Notes under the pieces: generated by a model | The model's input: only the letters and a program-made list of their open reading frames with translations | The model's database searches: none | Told to the model about the DNA's origin: nothing | DNA from: an uncultured Bacteroidales bacterium | GTDB lineage: Bacteria; Bacteroidota; Bacteroidia; Bacteroidales; FEN-979 | Length of the DNA stretch: 34,674 bases | NCBI GenBank assembly: GCA_903925275.1 | Contig: CAIYES010000375.1 | Span: forward strand, 1-34,674 | Direction: 5' to 3' | Shown: positions 14,262 to 22,076 of the stretch, one piece after another | Layout of the letters: every line of letters starts with the position of its first letter | Numbering within the stretch: position 1 is the stretch's first letter | Program-made: the position numbers and the translations under genes

Positions 14262-14843
14262 ATGATGATGCAAAGATACAAAATCTTTTTCTTATTTATA
14301 TTTATTCTAAACTGTTATCTGGTATCATGCAACTGTGAATCATCACAAAAAACCATTCAGCCGAAAGGTTCCTATACAATTGATATGGCACAAAATATTG
14401 AAATCGGGAGTAAGGCTCCTGAATTTTCATTGCCCGACCAACAGGGCAAACGTGTAAACCTCAGTGATTTTTTAGGCAAGACAAACCTTGTGGTATATTT
14501 TTATCCCAAAGATGAGTCGTATGGCTGCACAAAGGAGGCGTGCAGTTTCCGCGACAATTACGAAGTTTTCAAGGAGGCAGGTGCCGAGGTTATCGGCATC
14601 AGTTCCGATGATATTGCCTCACACCAGGCATTTGCCGCCAACCACAAGTTACCATTCATTCTCCTTTCGGATAAAGACAAGACAGTTGCCGGGAAATACG
14701 GAGTTGGCAAATCGCTGGGTATCTTACCCGGGCGGGTCACCTTTGTCATCGACAAACATGGCATTATCCGGATGATGTTTTCGTCGCAACTGAATTTTGA
14801 AAAACATGTCGAGGAAGCAATCGCAGTGCTAAAGGGGCTATAG
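14262..14843 (+). CDS. peroxiredoxin of the BCP/PrxQ family with lipoprotein-type leader
   Basis: The catalytic domain (about the last 152 residues) has IGSKAPEFSLPDQQGK and PKDESYGCTKEACSFRDNY. The peroxidatic Cys is in PxxxSxxC, with Ser in place of the usual Thr, and a second Cys five residues on can act as resolving Cys. It reduces peroxides using thioredoxin-type donors. In front is a hydrophobic leader (QRYKIFFLFIFIL) with a possible lipobox LVSC, so the product is predicted to be a membrane-anchored lipoprotein. Three ATG codons in a row (14262, 14265, 14268) can start it. An internal ATG at 14385 would give a normal cytosolic BCP, so localisation depends on which start is used. Confidence 0.85.
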   Translation: MMMQRYKIFFLFIFILNCYLVSCNCESSQKTIQPKGSYTIDMAQNIEIGSKAPEFSLPDQQGKRVNLSDFLGKTNLVVYFYPKDESYGCTKEACSFRDNYEVFKEAGAEVIGISSDDIASHQAFAANHKLPFILLSDKDKTVAGKYGVGKSLGILPGRVTFVIDKHGIIRMMFSSQLNFEKHVEEAIAVLKGL

Positions 14844-14862
14844 CTCGGCAGGTAATGATTTC

Positions 14863-15861
14863 TCAATCCTGGACTACAATCCGGTGAACCTCTGAATAAT
14901 TTTGATTCACAGATATTTTTAACAGGTATATTCCTGCCGATAAACTGCCCCGGTTCAGGGTAAATTCACTGCATTTCCCGGGGTTCCCATGCATGATCAC
15001 CCTTCCTGATGGATCAAGCAGCTGGTATTCCACATGGCTGTAAGTCTTGTCAAACGTAACATCAGCACTGATCTTCAATGGATTTGGAACCACATACGCT
15101 TTCTTTGTACCTGAGAGGTATTCACTGATGCCCGATCCAAGGTCCATGGAAAAAATCCGAATCTGGTCAATCATCCAGCCCTCTTTGTTGTAGTCGATAT
15201 CATCAGAAATGAAGTTGAACCTCAGGAACATGGTATCAGGGAGCGTAAAAAAATCAGGATGCTTCACGGGTAAGTTATACCAGGCCATGCAGGAATGAAC
15301 CCAGCCATTTGATTTTCCGGAAAATCCATGTTCTCCATTGAAGAGGGTATTCTCTGATGAATACAAGTTGGTATTACCCCACCACAACCCGTGGGAAGGG
15401 GTGGCCCAAAAATAGTATCCGGGAACGGTATCATCCAGGATGTTCATCCAGGTCTGACGATGATCCCAGGAAACACTGATATACCCGCCATCTTTCAGGG
15501 TATCGGTGTCGAATTTATGCCGGAAGTCGATAAACAGGTCCATCTGATACCCCCAGTTTGAGTTAAAATCCCCGATACACAGGTCGAACGACGACTGGTT
15601 ATTGATCGGGTAGGAATTCATCGCATCCGTCACAATGGCGTTGGGCAAAGTATAGGCCGCTGAAAAATAAGGTTTCTGCGGAATGCCAATCTGCCAGAGA
15701 TTCTGGGTCGAAGGAACGATGTGAATGTAGTCAGTAGGCTCTTCAAAAGAAATCACACTCCAGGGCCCCAGGGTGTCGCCGTACCAAACAGGCTGCTTTA
15801 TCTGTGCAGAAAGAGAGAGGAAATTACAAACCAGAAAGGCTAATAATATCATTTTTTTCAT
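14863..15861 (-). CDS. secreted protein with T9SS type A sorting domain
   Basis: A 332-residue exported protein. The signal peptide is MKKMILLAFLVCNFLSLSAQ. The middle has aromatic-rich beta segments (WDHRQTWMNIL, GWMIDQIRIF) of the kind seen in concanavalin-like or MAM-like domains; no catalytic motif is recognised. The last 75 residues (VVPNPLKISADVTF...YQLLDPSGRVI...GSLSAGIYLLKI...HRIVVQD) match a type A sorting domain for the type IX secretion system of Bacteroidetes, so the protein is expected at the cell surface or outside. Function unknown. It is convergent with the peroxiredoxin (19-nt gap). Confidence 0.82.
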   Translation of the reverse strand: MKKMILLAFLVCNFLSLSAQIKQPVWYGDTLGPWSVISFEEPTDYIHIVPSTQNLWQIGIPQKPYFSAAYTLPNAIVTDAMNSYPINNQSSFDLCIGDFNSNWGYQMDLFIDFRHKFDTDTLKDGGYISVSWDHRQTWMNILDDTVPGYYFWATPSHGLWWGNTNLYSSENTLFNGEHGFSGKSNGWVHSCMAWYNLPVKHPDFFTLPDTMFLRFNFISDDIDYNKEGWMIDQIRIFSMDLGSGISEYLSGTKKAYVVPNPLKISADVTFDKTYSHVEYQLLDPSGRVIMHGNPGKCSEFTLNRGSLSAGIYLLKISVNQNYSEVHRIVVQD

Positions 15862-15921
15862 AACAAACGAATTGGTGATGCTAAGATAAGGAACTTATTG
15901 CATTTTTGTAACGGGTTAACA

Positions 15922-16356
15922 TTATTTTTTCTTCAGATCATTTTCAATTCCTTCCGGTGTGAGCAGATCTTTCTTTTCCTTTGGATAAAATGAGGCCGGC
16001 AGCAGTTGAATATTCATACTCAGCAGGAGGTGATCCATGATGATGAGCAGAATCGTTCCTACAAATGGCAATGGGATCAGCATAAGCGGAACGACGACCC
16101 CGGAACTTTTCAAAATATCCACGACCTGTCGTTTAAATTTGTTTTTCTCTTCCCGGGTGATCTTTTCCTTTTTAATATACTTTGTCAGGATGGTAAAAGT
16201 CTCTTTGCCCTGGGTGGCTTCAACTTTGATCCCTGTGGAATATCTGCTCGCATCACCCATAAACACCCTTGCATAGCCGGCAACAACCTCCTTCACCCGG
16301 GGCAGGGTAAAGAGACTCAGTAAGTAGGCTATGATTTTTTTCCTGAATGTGTTCAT
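15922..16356 (-). CDS. conserved membrane-associated protein, possible LETM1-like segment
   Basis: A 144-residue protein that I do not recognise firmly. The N-terminus is basic and amphipathic (MNTFRKKIIAYLL), the middle is charged (KKEKITREEKNKFKRQ). The C-terminal third is a hydrophobic hairpin (VVVPLMLIPLPFVGTILLI) followed by NIQLLPASFYPKE. The pattern of hydrophobic segment, PF and LLPxxF is reminiscent of the core of LETM1-type membrane proteins, but the similarity is weak. Likely inner-membrane associated. No operon partner is evident. Confidence 0.55.
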   Translation of the reverse strand: MNTFRKKIIAYLLSLFTLPRVKEVVAGYARVFMGDASRYSTGIKVEATQGKETFTILTKYIKKEKITREEKNKFKRQVVDILKSSGVVVPLMLIPLPFVGTILLIIMDHLLLSMNIQLLPASFYPKEKKDLLTPEGIENDLKKK

Positions 16357-16403
16357 CCAAGAGGAGTATACTTACAAATGTACAATTATAATGGACTGGT
16401 TTT

Positions 16404-16559
16404 TTAGTCTCTCCTCATATTAAAAACGATCGCGGCGATCACACCCGGGATCCAGCCGCAACAGGTGAGGATCAACACCAGCAAAATTGCACCGCAACCC
16501 CGGTCAAGCACAGCCAGCGGCGGGAAAATGATACAAATGATTGCTCTGAGTAGGCCCAT
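16404..16559 (-). CDS. Pmp3/YqaE-family small membrane protein, 51 residues
   Basis: A tiny hydrophobic protein with two transmembrane segments. The family pattern is clear: LRAIICIIFPPLAVLDRGCG, then ILTCCGWIPGVIAAIV and a short basic end (NMRRD). Members are proteolipid stress proteins of the inner membrane implicated in membrane-potential or salt responses; the exact role in this organism is unknown. The length of 51 residues is typical. The start at 16559 (MGLLRAI) is the only suitable ATG. It lies upstream of the hypothetical membrane gene ending at 15922, same strand, 47-nt gap, so they could be co-transcribed. Confidence 0.88.
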   Translation of the reverse strand: MGLLRAIICIIFPPLAVLDRGCGAILLVLILTCCGWIPGVIAAIVFNMRRD

Positions 16560-16635
16560 GGTGAATTTTTGATTTTGGATTTACGGTTTTTTTTTTAAAC
16601 TGTTATTTGTCAATATATATGATTGATGGAAACTT

Positions 16636-17388
16636 TCAGAACTTCTCAAAAACACCCAGTCCAAAAAGGGCAAAATCATATTTCACCGGATCACCGGGAT
16701 TAAATTTCCGCAGGTTAGCTGTAAGTTCTTCTGCTGCTTTCCAGTCGTTGTTAATTCGTTGAAGCAATCCGAGTTTACGGGCAACGTTTCCAACGTGTAT
16801 ATCCAAAGGGCAAATCAGGTGAGACGTATCTATGGATGGCCATAACCCGAAATCCACACCACGCTTATCACGTCGTACCATCCACCGCAGGAACATGTTG
16901 ATCCGTTTGGTTGCTGATCCTGCCATCGGGTTTGAGAGGTGTTTTTCTGACCGGGGAAGATGATCAACAGCGAGGAATGTTGCTCTGAAACTGCTGATGG
17001 CATGGGCTGCACCATGCTCATTCAGGGTACTGAAGAGCGGTTCCAGACTGTGATATTGCCTGTAAATGCTTTGCAGGGATGTGATAAAAAAGAGGCAATC
17101 GTCACCATTGAAAGTGCGGTGAGCAAATTTCAGAAATGGTTTGAAATCCCACGCTCGGGCATTGAGAAGAAAATCGTATGGGGAGTCGTCCATCATCCCG
17201 ATCAGACGGCTGGCATTGGATACAATCGATTTCCGGTTTCCCCAGGCGATGGTTGCACTAAGGAATCCGGCAATTTCGATATCCTGTTTTAGGGTAAACC
17301 GGTGAGGAACTGAGATCGGATCAGATTCAATAAAAGATGGCTGGTTATACTTATTGTATGTTTCTTCCAGAAAAGAAAAAAGGTCCAT
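16636..17388 (-). CDS. TIGR02757/DUF2400 family protein
   Basis: A 250-residue protein whose features fit the TIGR02757 (DUF2400) family common in Bacteroidetes and epsilon-proteobacteria: an N-terminal DPISVPHRF-x-QDIEIAGFLSATIAWGNR, a central NPMAGSATKRINMFLRWMVRRD, and a late PLDIHVGNVARKLGLL followed by DPVKYDFALFGLGV. The architecture (helical, with a late Asp after a G-N motif) has been noted as distantly like helix-hairpin-helix DNA glycosylases, but function is not established. The ATG at 17388 (MDLFSFLEETYNKY) is used because the upstream in-frame start is TTG. It follows the vorC gene on the same strand after 89 nt. Confidence 0.82.
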   Translation of the reverse strand: MDLFSFLEETYNKYNQPSFIESDPISVPHRFTLKQDIEIAGFLSATIAWGNRKSIVSNASRLIGMMDDSPYDFLLNARAWDFKPFLKFAHRTFNGDDCLFFITSLQSIYRQYHSLEPLFSTLNEHGAAHAISSFRATFLAVDHLPRSEKHLSNPMAGSATKRINMFLRWMVRRDKRGVDFGLWPSIDTSHLICPLDIHVGNVARKLGLLQRINNDWKAAEELTANLRKFNPGDPVKYDFALFGLGVFEKF

Positions 17389-17477
17389 TATTGTCAATTC
17401 GCTGGGATTGATAACCCTGTCAACCGTTCTCTTGTCCACCCGACCACATCTTAACAAACTGGGATCAGAATGGTTGA

Positions 17478-18032
17478 TTACTGCACCAAATGTACCGCTT
17501 TGAGCAAACTCTTCCCGATTTCAATTGCTTTTTCATTCTCAGGAATGAGGGCATGGTGGCGTGCCGGAAGTGACTTTTCGAGTCCTTTGTGGATGTATTC
17601 GGGAGCTACCAGTGGTTTTAATTTCAAAAATCCGCCGAGCACGACCATGTTGAAAATCTTTGAGAGACCCTGCCTAGCCGCTTCATCTGCTGCCTCGATC
17701 GAGTAGATGTTAATGTCTTTGCGTTCCGGGAAGCGGGTGAGTCCATTGGGGTCATAAATGAGTAATCCGCCAGGTTTGACAGTTTTCTCAAATTTATCCA
17801 TTGATTGCTGGTTCAGGATGATGGCTGTATCGTAGGAGTTCAGGATAGGAGAACTGATACGCTCGTCGCTGATGATTACGGTAACATTGGCTGTTCCGCC
17901 ACGCATTTCAGGCCCGTAGGATGGCATCCAGCTCACCTCCTTATTTTGCATTACACCCGAATAGGCGAGAATCTTTCCCATGGATAGGACTCCCTGTCCA
18001 CCAAAACCTGCAATAATAATCTCTTCAGTCAT
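17478..18032 (-). CDS. 2-oxoacid:ferredoxin oxidoreductase, gamma subunit
   Basis: A 184-residue gamma subunit. It has the N-terminal IIIAGFGGQGVLSMGKIL motif and SWMPSYGPEMRGGTANVTV, both diagnostic for the POR/KOR gamma family. It is the last gene of a delta-alpha-beta-gamma set and completes the four-subunit enzyme that oxidises a 2-oxoacid (branched-chain or 2-oxoglutarate) with reduction of ferredoxin. It is separated from the beta gene by 167 nt, while the other junctions are 2-20 nt, and that gap contains a heptamer array ending directly at its start codon. It could therefore be a separately translated or separately transcribed unit. Confidence 0.9.
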   Translation of the reverse strand: MTEEIIIAGFGGQGVLSMGKILAYSGVMQNKEVSWMPSYGPEMRGGTANVTVIISDERISSPILNSYDTAIILNQQSMDKFEKTVKPGGLLIYDPNGLTRFPERKDINIYSIEAADEAARQGLSKIFNMVVLGGFLKLKPLVAPEYIHKGLEKSLPARHHALIPENEKAIEIGKSLLKAVHLVQ

Positions 18033-18033
18033 A

Positions 18034-18075
18034 ATATTGGAATATCGAATATTGAATAACGAATTTCGAATTTCG
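18034..18075. repeat. 7-bp tandem array (AATATCG/AATTTCG family)
   Basis: Six heptamers in register: ATATTGG, AATATCG, AATATTG, AATAACG, AATTTCG, AATTTCG. On the minus strand the array runs straight into the start codon of the gamma subunit, so it occupies the ribosome-binding region of that gene. The rest of the 167-nt gap has no recognisable feature. Confidence 0.7.
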
Positions 18076-18199
18076 AACGGATTGTTATGATAAACTTCGA
18101 TGTATGAACAAGAAATACTACCCTTTAATTCACAAATCAGTTTTATTCTTAATCATTGAGCCTGGACCTGAAAGTCAAAAAAAATATTTCAACTTGAAA

Positions 18200-19012
18200 T
18201 TATTCCTTCCCGGCAATTTCCTTCTTCTCAACGAGTTTTCCATCTACCTTGATATCCCCCAGTTGATAGAAAGGAAACATATTGTCCTCCATCCATTTAT
18301 TTGACTGTACCGGGGTCATTTTCCAGCCGGAATTGCAATTGGAAACTATCTCGATAAAACTTAATCCCTTGTTCTCTTTTTGAAGTTCAAATGCTTTTCG
18401 GAGGGCTTTTTTCGTTTTGCGCACATGGTTTGGCGTATGAACAGCCTGGCGTGTTACATAGTACACTCCCGGCAAATGCGCAACCAATTCTGTAATCTTC
18501 AAAGGGTGTCCCATGGTAGCAACATCCCGACCATAGGGCGATGTGGATGATCGCATCCCAGGCAGGGTTGTCGGCGCCATCTGACCTCCGGTCATCCCGT
18601 AGATCCCGTTGTTGATGAAGATGATGGTTATGTTTTCACCGCGATTACATGCATGAATCGTTTCGGCGGTACCAATGGCAGCAAGGTCGCCATCGCCCTG
18701 GTAGGTAAAGACAAAGTGATTGGGCCACATGCGTTTGATGGCTGTTGCGAGCGCGGGGGCACGGCCGTGGGCTGCTCCCAGCATGTCGATGTTGAGAAAG
18801 TCATAAGCCAGTACGGAACAACCTACAGGCGAAACGCCTATGGTTTTATCCTGAATGTTCATCTCTTCAATTACCTCCATAAGCATACGGTGGGCAGTGC
18901 CATGTCCGCAACCCGGGCAATAACTCAAGGGCCGATCGACCATCAGGTCGGTCTTTTTATAGACAATATTTTCCGGCTTATGTATTTCTGTTTTTGCGAA
19001 TGTATCTTCCAT
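18200..19012 (-). CDS. 2-oxoacid:ferredoxin oxidoreductase, beta subunit
   Basis: A 270-residue TPP-binding beta subunit. Signatures are YCPGCGHGTAHRML near the N-terminus (Fe-S and TPP region), YQGDGDLAAIGTAETIHA (TPP diphosphate/Mg site), and FINNGIYGMTGGQMAPTT. It acts with the adjacent alpha, gamma and ferredoxin-like delta subunits. The start is the ATG at 19012, 2 nt after the alpha stop, with GGAGGT 6 nt upstream, a stronger Shine-Dalgarno than most genes here. Overall likeness is to the beta partner of VorB; KorB-like activity on 2-oxoglutarate cannot be excluded. Confidence 0.9.
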   Translation of the reverse strand: MEDTFAKTEIHKPENIVYKKTDLMVDRPLSYCPGCGHGTAHRMLMEVIEEMNIQDKTIGVSPVGCSVLAYDFLNIDMLGAAHGRAPALATAIKRMWPNHFVFTYQGDGDLAAIGTAETIHACNRGENITIIFINNGIYGMTGGQMAPTTLPGMRSSTSPYGRDVATMGHPLKITELVAHLPGVYYVTRQAVHTPNHVRKTKKALRKAFELQKENKGLSFIEIVSNCNSGWKMTPVQSNKWMEDNMFPFYQLGDIKVDGKLVEKKEIAGKE

Positions 19013-19014
19013 AA

Positions 19015-20097
19015 TCAACCTCCGATAATTTTTTGTTCAAGGGCTCTTACAACTTCATCCGGCGAAGGGATGATGCCGCCAAAACGACCGAAATGTTCGA
19101 TCTTTACTTTACAGCCAACCGAAAGTTTAACATCTTCGATCATTTGCCCTGCATTCATCTCCACGACCAGGATTCCTTTTACGCGGTTACCCACATTTGA
19201 TACCTCTGTTACCGGGAAGGGGAAGAGGGTGATCGGGCGAAACAGCCCTACTTTGATACCTTTTGCACGGGCCAGGTCAATGGCTTTCTGACAGATACGT
19301 GCCGAGAGTCCAAAAGCGACAAACAGGTATTCAGCATCTTCGCATTGAATCTCCTCATACAAAACCTCATGTTGCTCCATCAATTTATACTTTGCCTGAA
19401 GTTTCAGGTTTACCCGTTCCTGCCCGGCAGGATCGAGATCGAGGGAGGTGATGATGTTGTGGTTGCGTGTTTGGGGCCGTCCATTCGACGCCCAAGGGCA
19501 TTGTGCGATAACCTCTTCATCGGTCCGGCGGGGAATCTGGTCGAAAAGAACGACCTTTTCCATCATCTGACCGATGGCACCATCGGAGAGGATCATCACC
19601 GGAGTGCGGTACTGATAGGCTTTATCAAAACCGAGTTTAACATGGTCGCACATCTCCTGTACTGATGCAGGTGCCAATACCAGCAATTTATAATCACCAT
19701 GTCCTCCGCCTTTTACAGCCTGGAAATAGTCGGCCTGTGAGGGTTGGATGGTCCCAAGCCCGGGGCCTCCGCGAACAATGTTTACAATCAATGCAGGAAG
19801 TTCGGCACCAGCCATATAACTGATTCCTTCCTGCATCAGGCTGATACCGGGACTTGAGGATGATGTCATCACCATTTTTCCGGTTCCGGCACCGCCGTAA
19901 AGCATGTTGATGGCTGCTACTTCGCTTTCAGCCTGAAGCACTACCATTCCAGTACGTTCAAATGGCTTTTCAGCCATGAGGTATTCCATTACCTCCGACT
20001 GGGGCGTGATCGGGTAGCCGAAATATCCATCGCAACCGGCGCGGATGGCGGCTTCGGCTACAGCTTCATTGCCCTTCATTAATTTAAGTTCACCCAT
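19015..20097 (-). CDS. vorB: 2-oxoacid:ferredoxin oxidoreductase, alpha subunit (3-methyl-2-oxobutanoate type, VorB)
   Basis: A 360-residue alpha subunit. MGELKLMKGNEAVAEAAI, GYPITPQSEVMEYL, TSSSSPGISLMQEGISYMAG and GGPGLGTIQPSQADYFQAVKGGGHGDY follow the VorB pattern closely. It binds the substrate and the TPP pyrimidine side. The enzyme makes branched-chain acyl-CoA and CO2 from branched-chain 2-oxoacids (valine, leucine, isoleucine breakdown) and reduces ferredoxin. The start at 20097 is family-typical; an upstream extension reads through the delta-alpha junction and is not real. Substrate assignment rests on family resemblance. Confidence 0.9.
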   Translation of the reverse strand: MGELKLMKGNEAVAEAAIRAGCDGYFGYPITPQSEVMEYLMAEKPFERTGMVVLQAESEVAAINMLYGGAGTGKMVMTSSSSPGISLMQEGISYMAGAELPALIVNIVRGGPGLGTIQPSQADYFQAVKGGGHGDYKLLVLAPASVQEMCDHVKLGFDKAYQYRTPVMILSDGAIGQMMEKVVLFDQIPRRTDEEVIAQCPWASNGRPQTRNHNIITSLDLDPAGQERVNLKLQAKYKLMEQHEVLYEEIQCEDAEYLFVAFGLSARICQKAIDLARAKGIKVGLFRPITLFPFPVTEVSNVGNRVKGILVVEMNAGQMIEDVKLSVGCKVKIEHFGRFGGIIPSPDEVVRALEQKIIGG

Positions 20098-20117
20098 TGA
20101 GTATCGTTTTTTGATTT

Positions 20118-20348
20118 TTATTCGGTTGTCACTTTGGCCCTGTAAACGGTTATCACACCGTCGGGACAAACCAGGGCACAATTGGTGCAACCCGTGCATT
20201 CACCATTCACTTTCATTGCGAAATGATATCCTTTGCTGTTCACTTCCTTCGACATTGCAATCACAGTGAAGGGACAGGCAGCAAGGCATACTTCACAGCC
20301 TTTGCATCGCTCGGTGTTGATCACGATATCACCTTTGATTTTTGCCAT
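20118..20348 (-). CDS. 2-oxoacid:ferredoxin oxidoreductase, delta (ferredoxin-like) subunit
   Basis: A 76-residue 2[4Fe-4S] protein. Clusters are coordinated by Cys15/18/21/25 (CKGCEVCLAACP) and Cys51/54/57/61 (CTGCTNCALVCP), separated by a longer connecting loop (residues 26-50) than in the free ferredoxin at 3.1 kb. It is the electron-transfer subunit that accepts electrons from the alpha/beta core. It is the first gene of the delta-alpha-beta-gamma operon (20 nt before alpha). Start MAKIKGDIVI at 20348. Confidence 0.93.
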   Translation of the reverse strand: MAKIKGDIVINTERCKGCEVCLAACPFTVIAMSKEVNSKGYHFAMKVNGECTGCTNCALVCPDGVITVYRAKVTTE

Positions 20349-20515
20349 ATGGTAAGGGTTGAGTTGTTAACAAATTAACACGGGCGAAAATACGAATTTT
20401 TGTTTGAATCAGCAGCCATTCCCCCGTGGGAAATTGTTGCATTTAGTCTAATTTAGAACTGATTTAAGTTCCTGCTGAGAAAAAAGAAGATAAAATGAAC
20501 AATTGAGAAACCTTT

Positions 20516-20612
20516 TTCACCCCTTCACCCCCTCACCCGTTCACCCGCTCACCCGTTTACCCCTTCACCCGTTCACCATTTCACCATCTCCCCATTTCAC
20601 CATCTCACCATT
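20516..20612. repeat. 9-bp tandem array, two variants joined
   Basis: The left part is CACCCGTTC-type (20516-20573). The right part is CACCATTTC/CACCATCTC-type (20574-20612). Together about ten units fill the 3' flank of the aminotransferase gene, starting 15 nt after its stop. The two variants meeting in one array show that they belong to one family. Confidence 0.88.
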
Positions 20613-20627
20613 TTCTTCTCTACCTCA

Positions 20628-21944
20628 CTACCCACTGTGGTTTTCCCTGAACTTTCTCAGCCGTTCTTCAAGTGCAGGAAACTGATCCCGTTTGACTAAC
20701 GAAACGCAGGCCCGGATACCCTCTTTTCGATGGCTGCCGGTTATGCTGAGGGCGATGGCGCTGATACCATAATATAATAGCTCTTCCAGCAGGGCTTCCC
20801 CATCGATACCGGGAAAAGAAAAAGTAAAGTAAAATCCGTCGGCAAGGGGTACTCCTTCATCCTGGTCATAAACGATCCTGAATCCGTTGTCGATGAACAA
20901 CTTTTTCATGATTTTCGCCTTTTCGCCATATTCCCTTACCACCTCCACGAAATCGAAAGTACCGTCGTTAGCGGCTTTCAGCATTGCTGCCATGCCATAT
21001 TGTGTGGAATGGGCCGTACCGGCGCTCAATGCGTATACAGTACCATAAATCAGCGCCCTTCCAACGATGTCGGTTGAGTAGTATCTGAGCAGGTCGGCTG
21101 AGCAGGTATTGAAAAGTTTATTCGATACGATCATCATCCCGATGCGTTGCCCGGCGTAGCTGAATGCTTTTGAACTTGAGATCAGCAACACATAGTTGTC
21201 GGTGTACTTGGCCACTGTTGGCTGGTAGGGAGGCTGCCCGGGTTTTGAATAATCTTTGCGAAAATCCATGGCAAAATAAGCAAGGTCTTCGATGATGATC
21301 ACATTGTACTGGTTGGCGAGTTCGCCGATGATCTGCAATTCATGATCAGTGAAGCATATCCAGGAGGGGTTGTTCGGATTTGAATACAAAACTGAATGAA
21401 TGTTCCCCTTTTCAAAATAGCTTATTAGCTTATCTCTCAGTTTATCTCCGCGGAAATCATATACATCAAAAGTCTCGAATTTCTGTCCCAGCACTTTATG
21501 CTGCTGATGATGTACCGGAAAACCTGGGTCGATGAAAAGCGTGGTATCTTTGTCACGATGGATCTTCGAAAAGGTCAAAAATGCGGCAAACCCTCCCTGC
21601 ATGCTACCAACGGTCGGCACACAATTGGCGGCATCTACATCAATGTCGAGGAACAGTTTGACAAACCGGGCAGCCTCTTTTTTCAGAACAGGTGTTCCTT
21701 CAATGTCGGGATAGATCGCGGCAACTCCATTACGCAAAGCCTCAATCTCAGCCTCTATACCTATTGCAGTAGCCGGGAGACCAGGAACTCCCATCTCCAT
21801 CCGGATAAATTTTTCACCGGTTTCCGTTTCAATGCCATTAATCAACCGTTTTATTTCGCGGATGGTCGCTTTTCCGATGTTACGGATTTTGCTTTCCTGT
21901 ATATGCCGGTGAACCACTTCGTAACTGATAGGTGTATCTTTCAT
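20628..21944 (-). CDS. PLP-dependent aminotransferase, class I/II
   Basis: A 438-residue fold-type I aminotransferase. Landmarks are YPDIEGTPVLKKEAA, YSNPNNPSWICF (substrate/PLP region), IIEDLAYFAMDF (Asp contacting PLP) and SSSKAFSYAGQRIG with the Schiff-base Lys. A late SITGSHRKEGIRACVS provides the conserved Arg. It is a little longer than typical (about 400). The amino-acid substrate is not identifiable; location between a VorB-type enzyme and a T9SS protein is consistent with amino-acid catabolism but does not prove it. The start at 21944 is the first ATG; the extended N-terminus (SYEVVHRHIQESKIRNIG) is family-like. Confidence 0.87.
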   Translation of the reverse strand: MKDTPISYEVVHRHIQESKIRNIGKATIREIKRLINGIETETGEKFIRMEMGVPGLPATAIGIEAEIEALRNGVAAIYPDIEGTPVLKKEAARFVKLFLDIDVDAANCVPTVGSMQGGFAAFLTFSKIHRDKDTTLFIDPGFPVHHQQHKVLGQKFETFDVYDFRGDKLRDKLISYFEKGNIHSVLYSNPNNPSWICFTDHELQIIGELANQYNVIIIEDLAYFAMDFRKDYSKPGQPPYQPTVAKYTDNYVLLISSSKAFSYAGQRIGMMIVSNKLFNTCSADLLRYYSTDIVGRALIYGTVYALSAGTAHSTQYGMAAMLKAANDGTFDFVEVVREYGEKAKIMKKLFIDNGFRIVYDQDEGVPLADGFYFTFSFPGIDGEALLEELLYYGISAIALSITGSHRKEGIRACVSLVKRDQFPALEERLRKFRENHSG

Positions 21945-22076
21945 AGGAGTAATTGAGAAATAGAGGTTAAAAAATCAGCTAGCAAAATTGCTTATTTATT
22001 TTCAATTATCCAATGTTTATCAGGCAGTAAATGAGAATATTTACTTTATATTTTTTGTCGAAATAAAATTCAGGGA

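Noticed and set aside
18653-19291. 212-residue plus-strand frame
   Set aside because: Antisense to the beta and alpha subunit genes of the VorB-type enzyme and without recognisable domain.
1083-20348. A horizontally acquired island or prophage
   Set aside because: No integrase, phage, transposase or tRNA-attachment signature was seen. Gene content is core metabolism with uniform style throughout.
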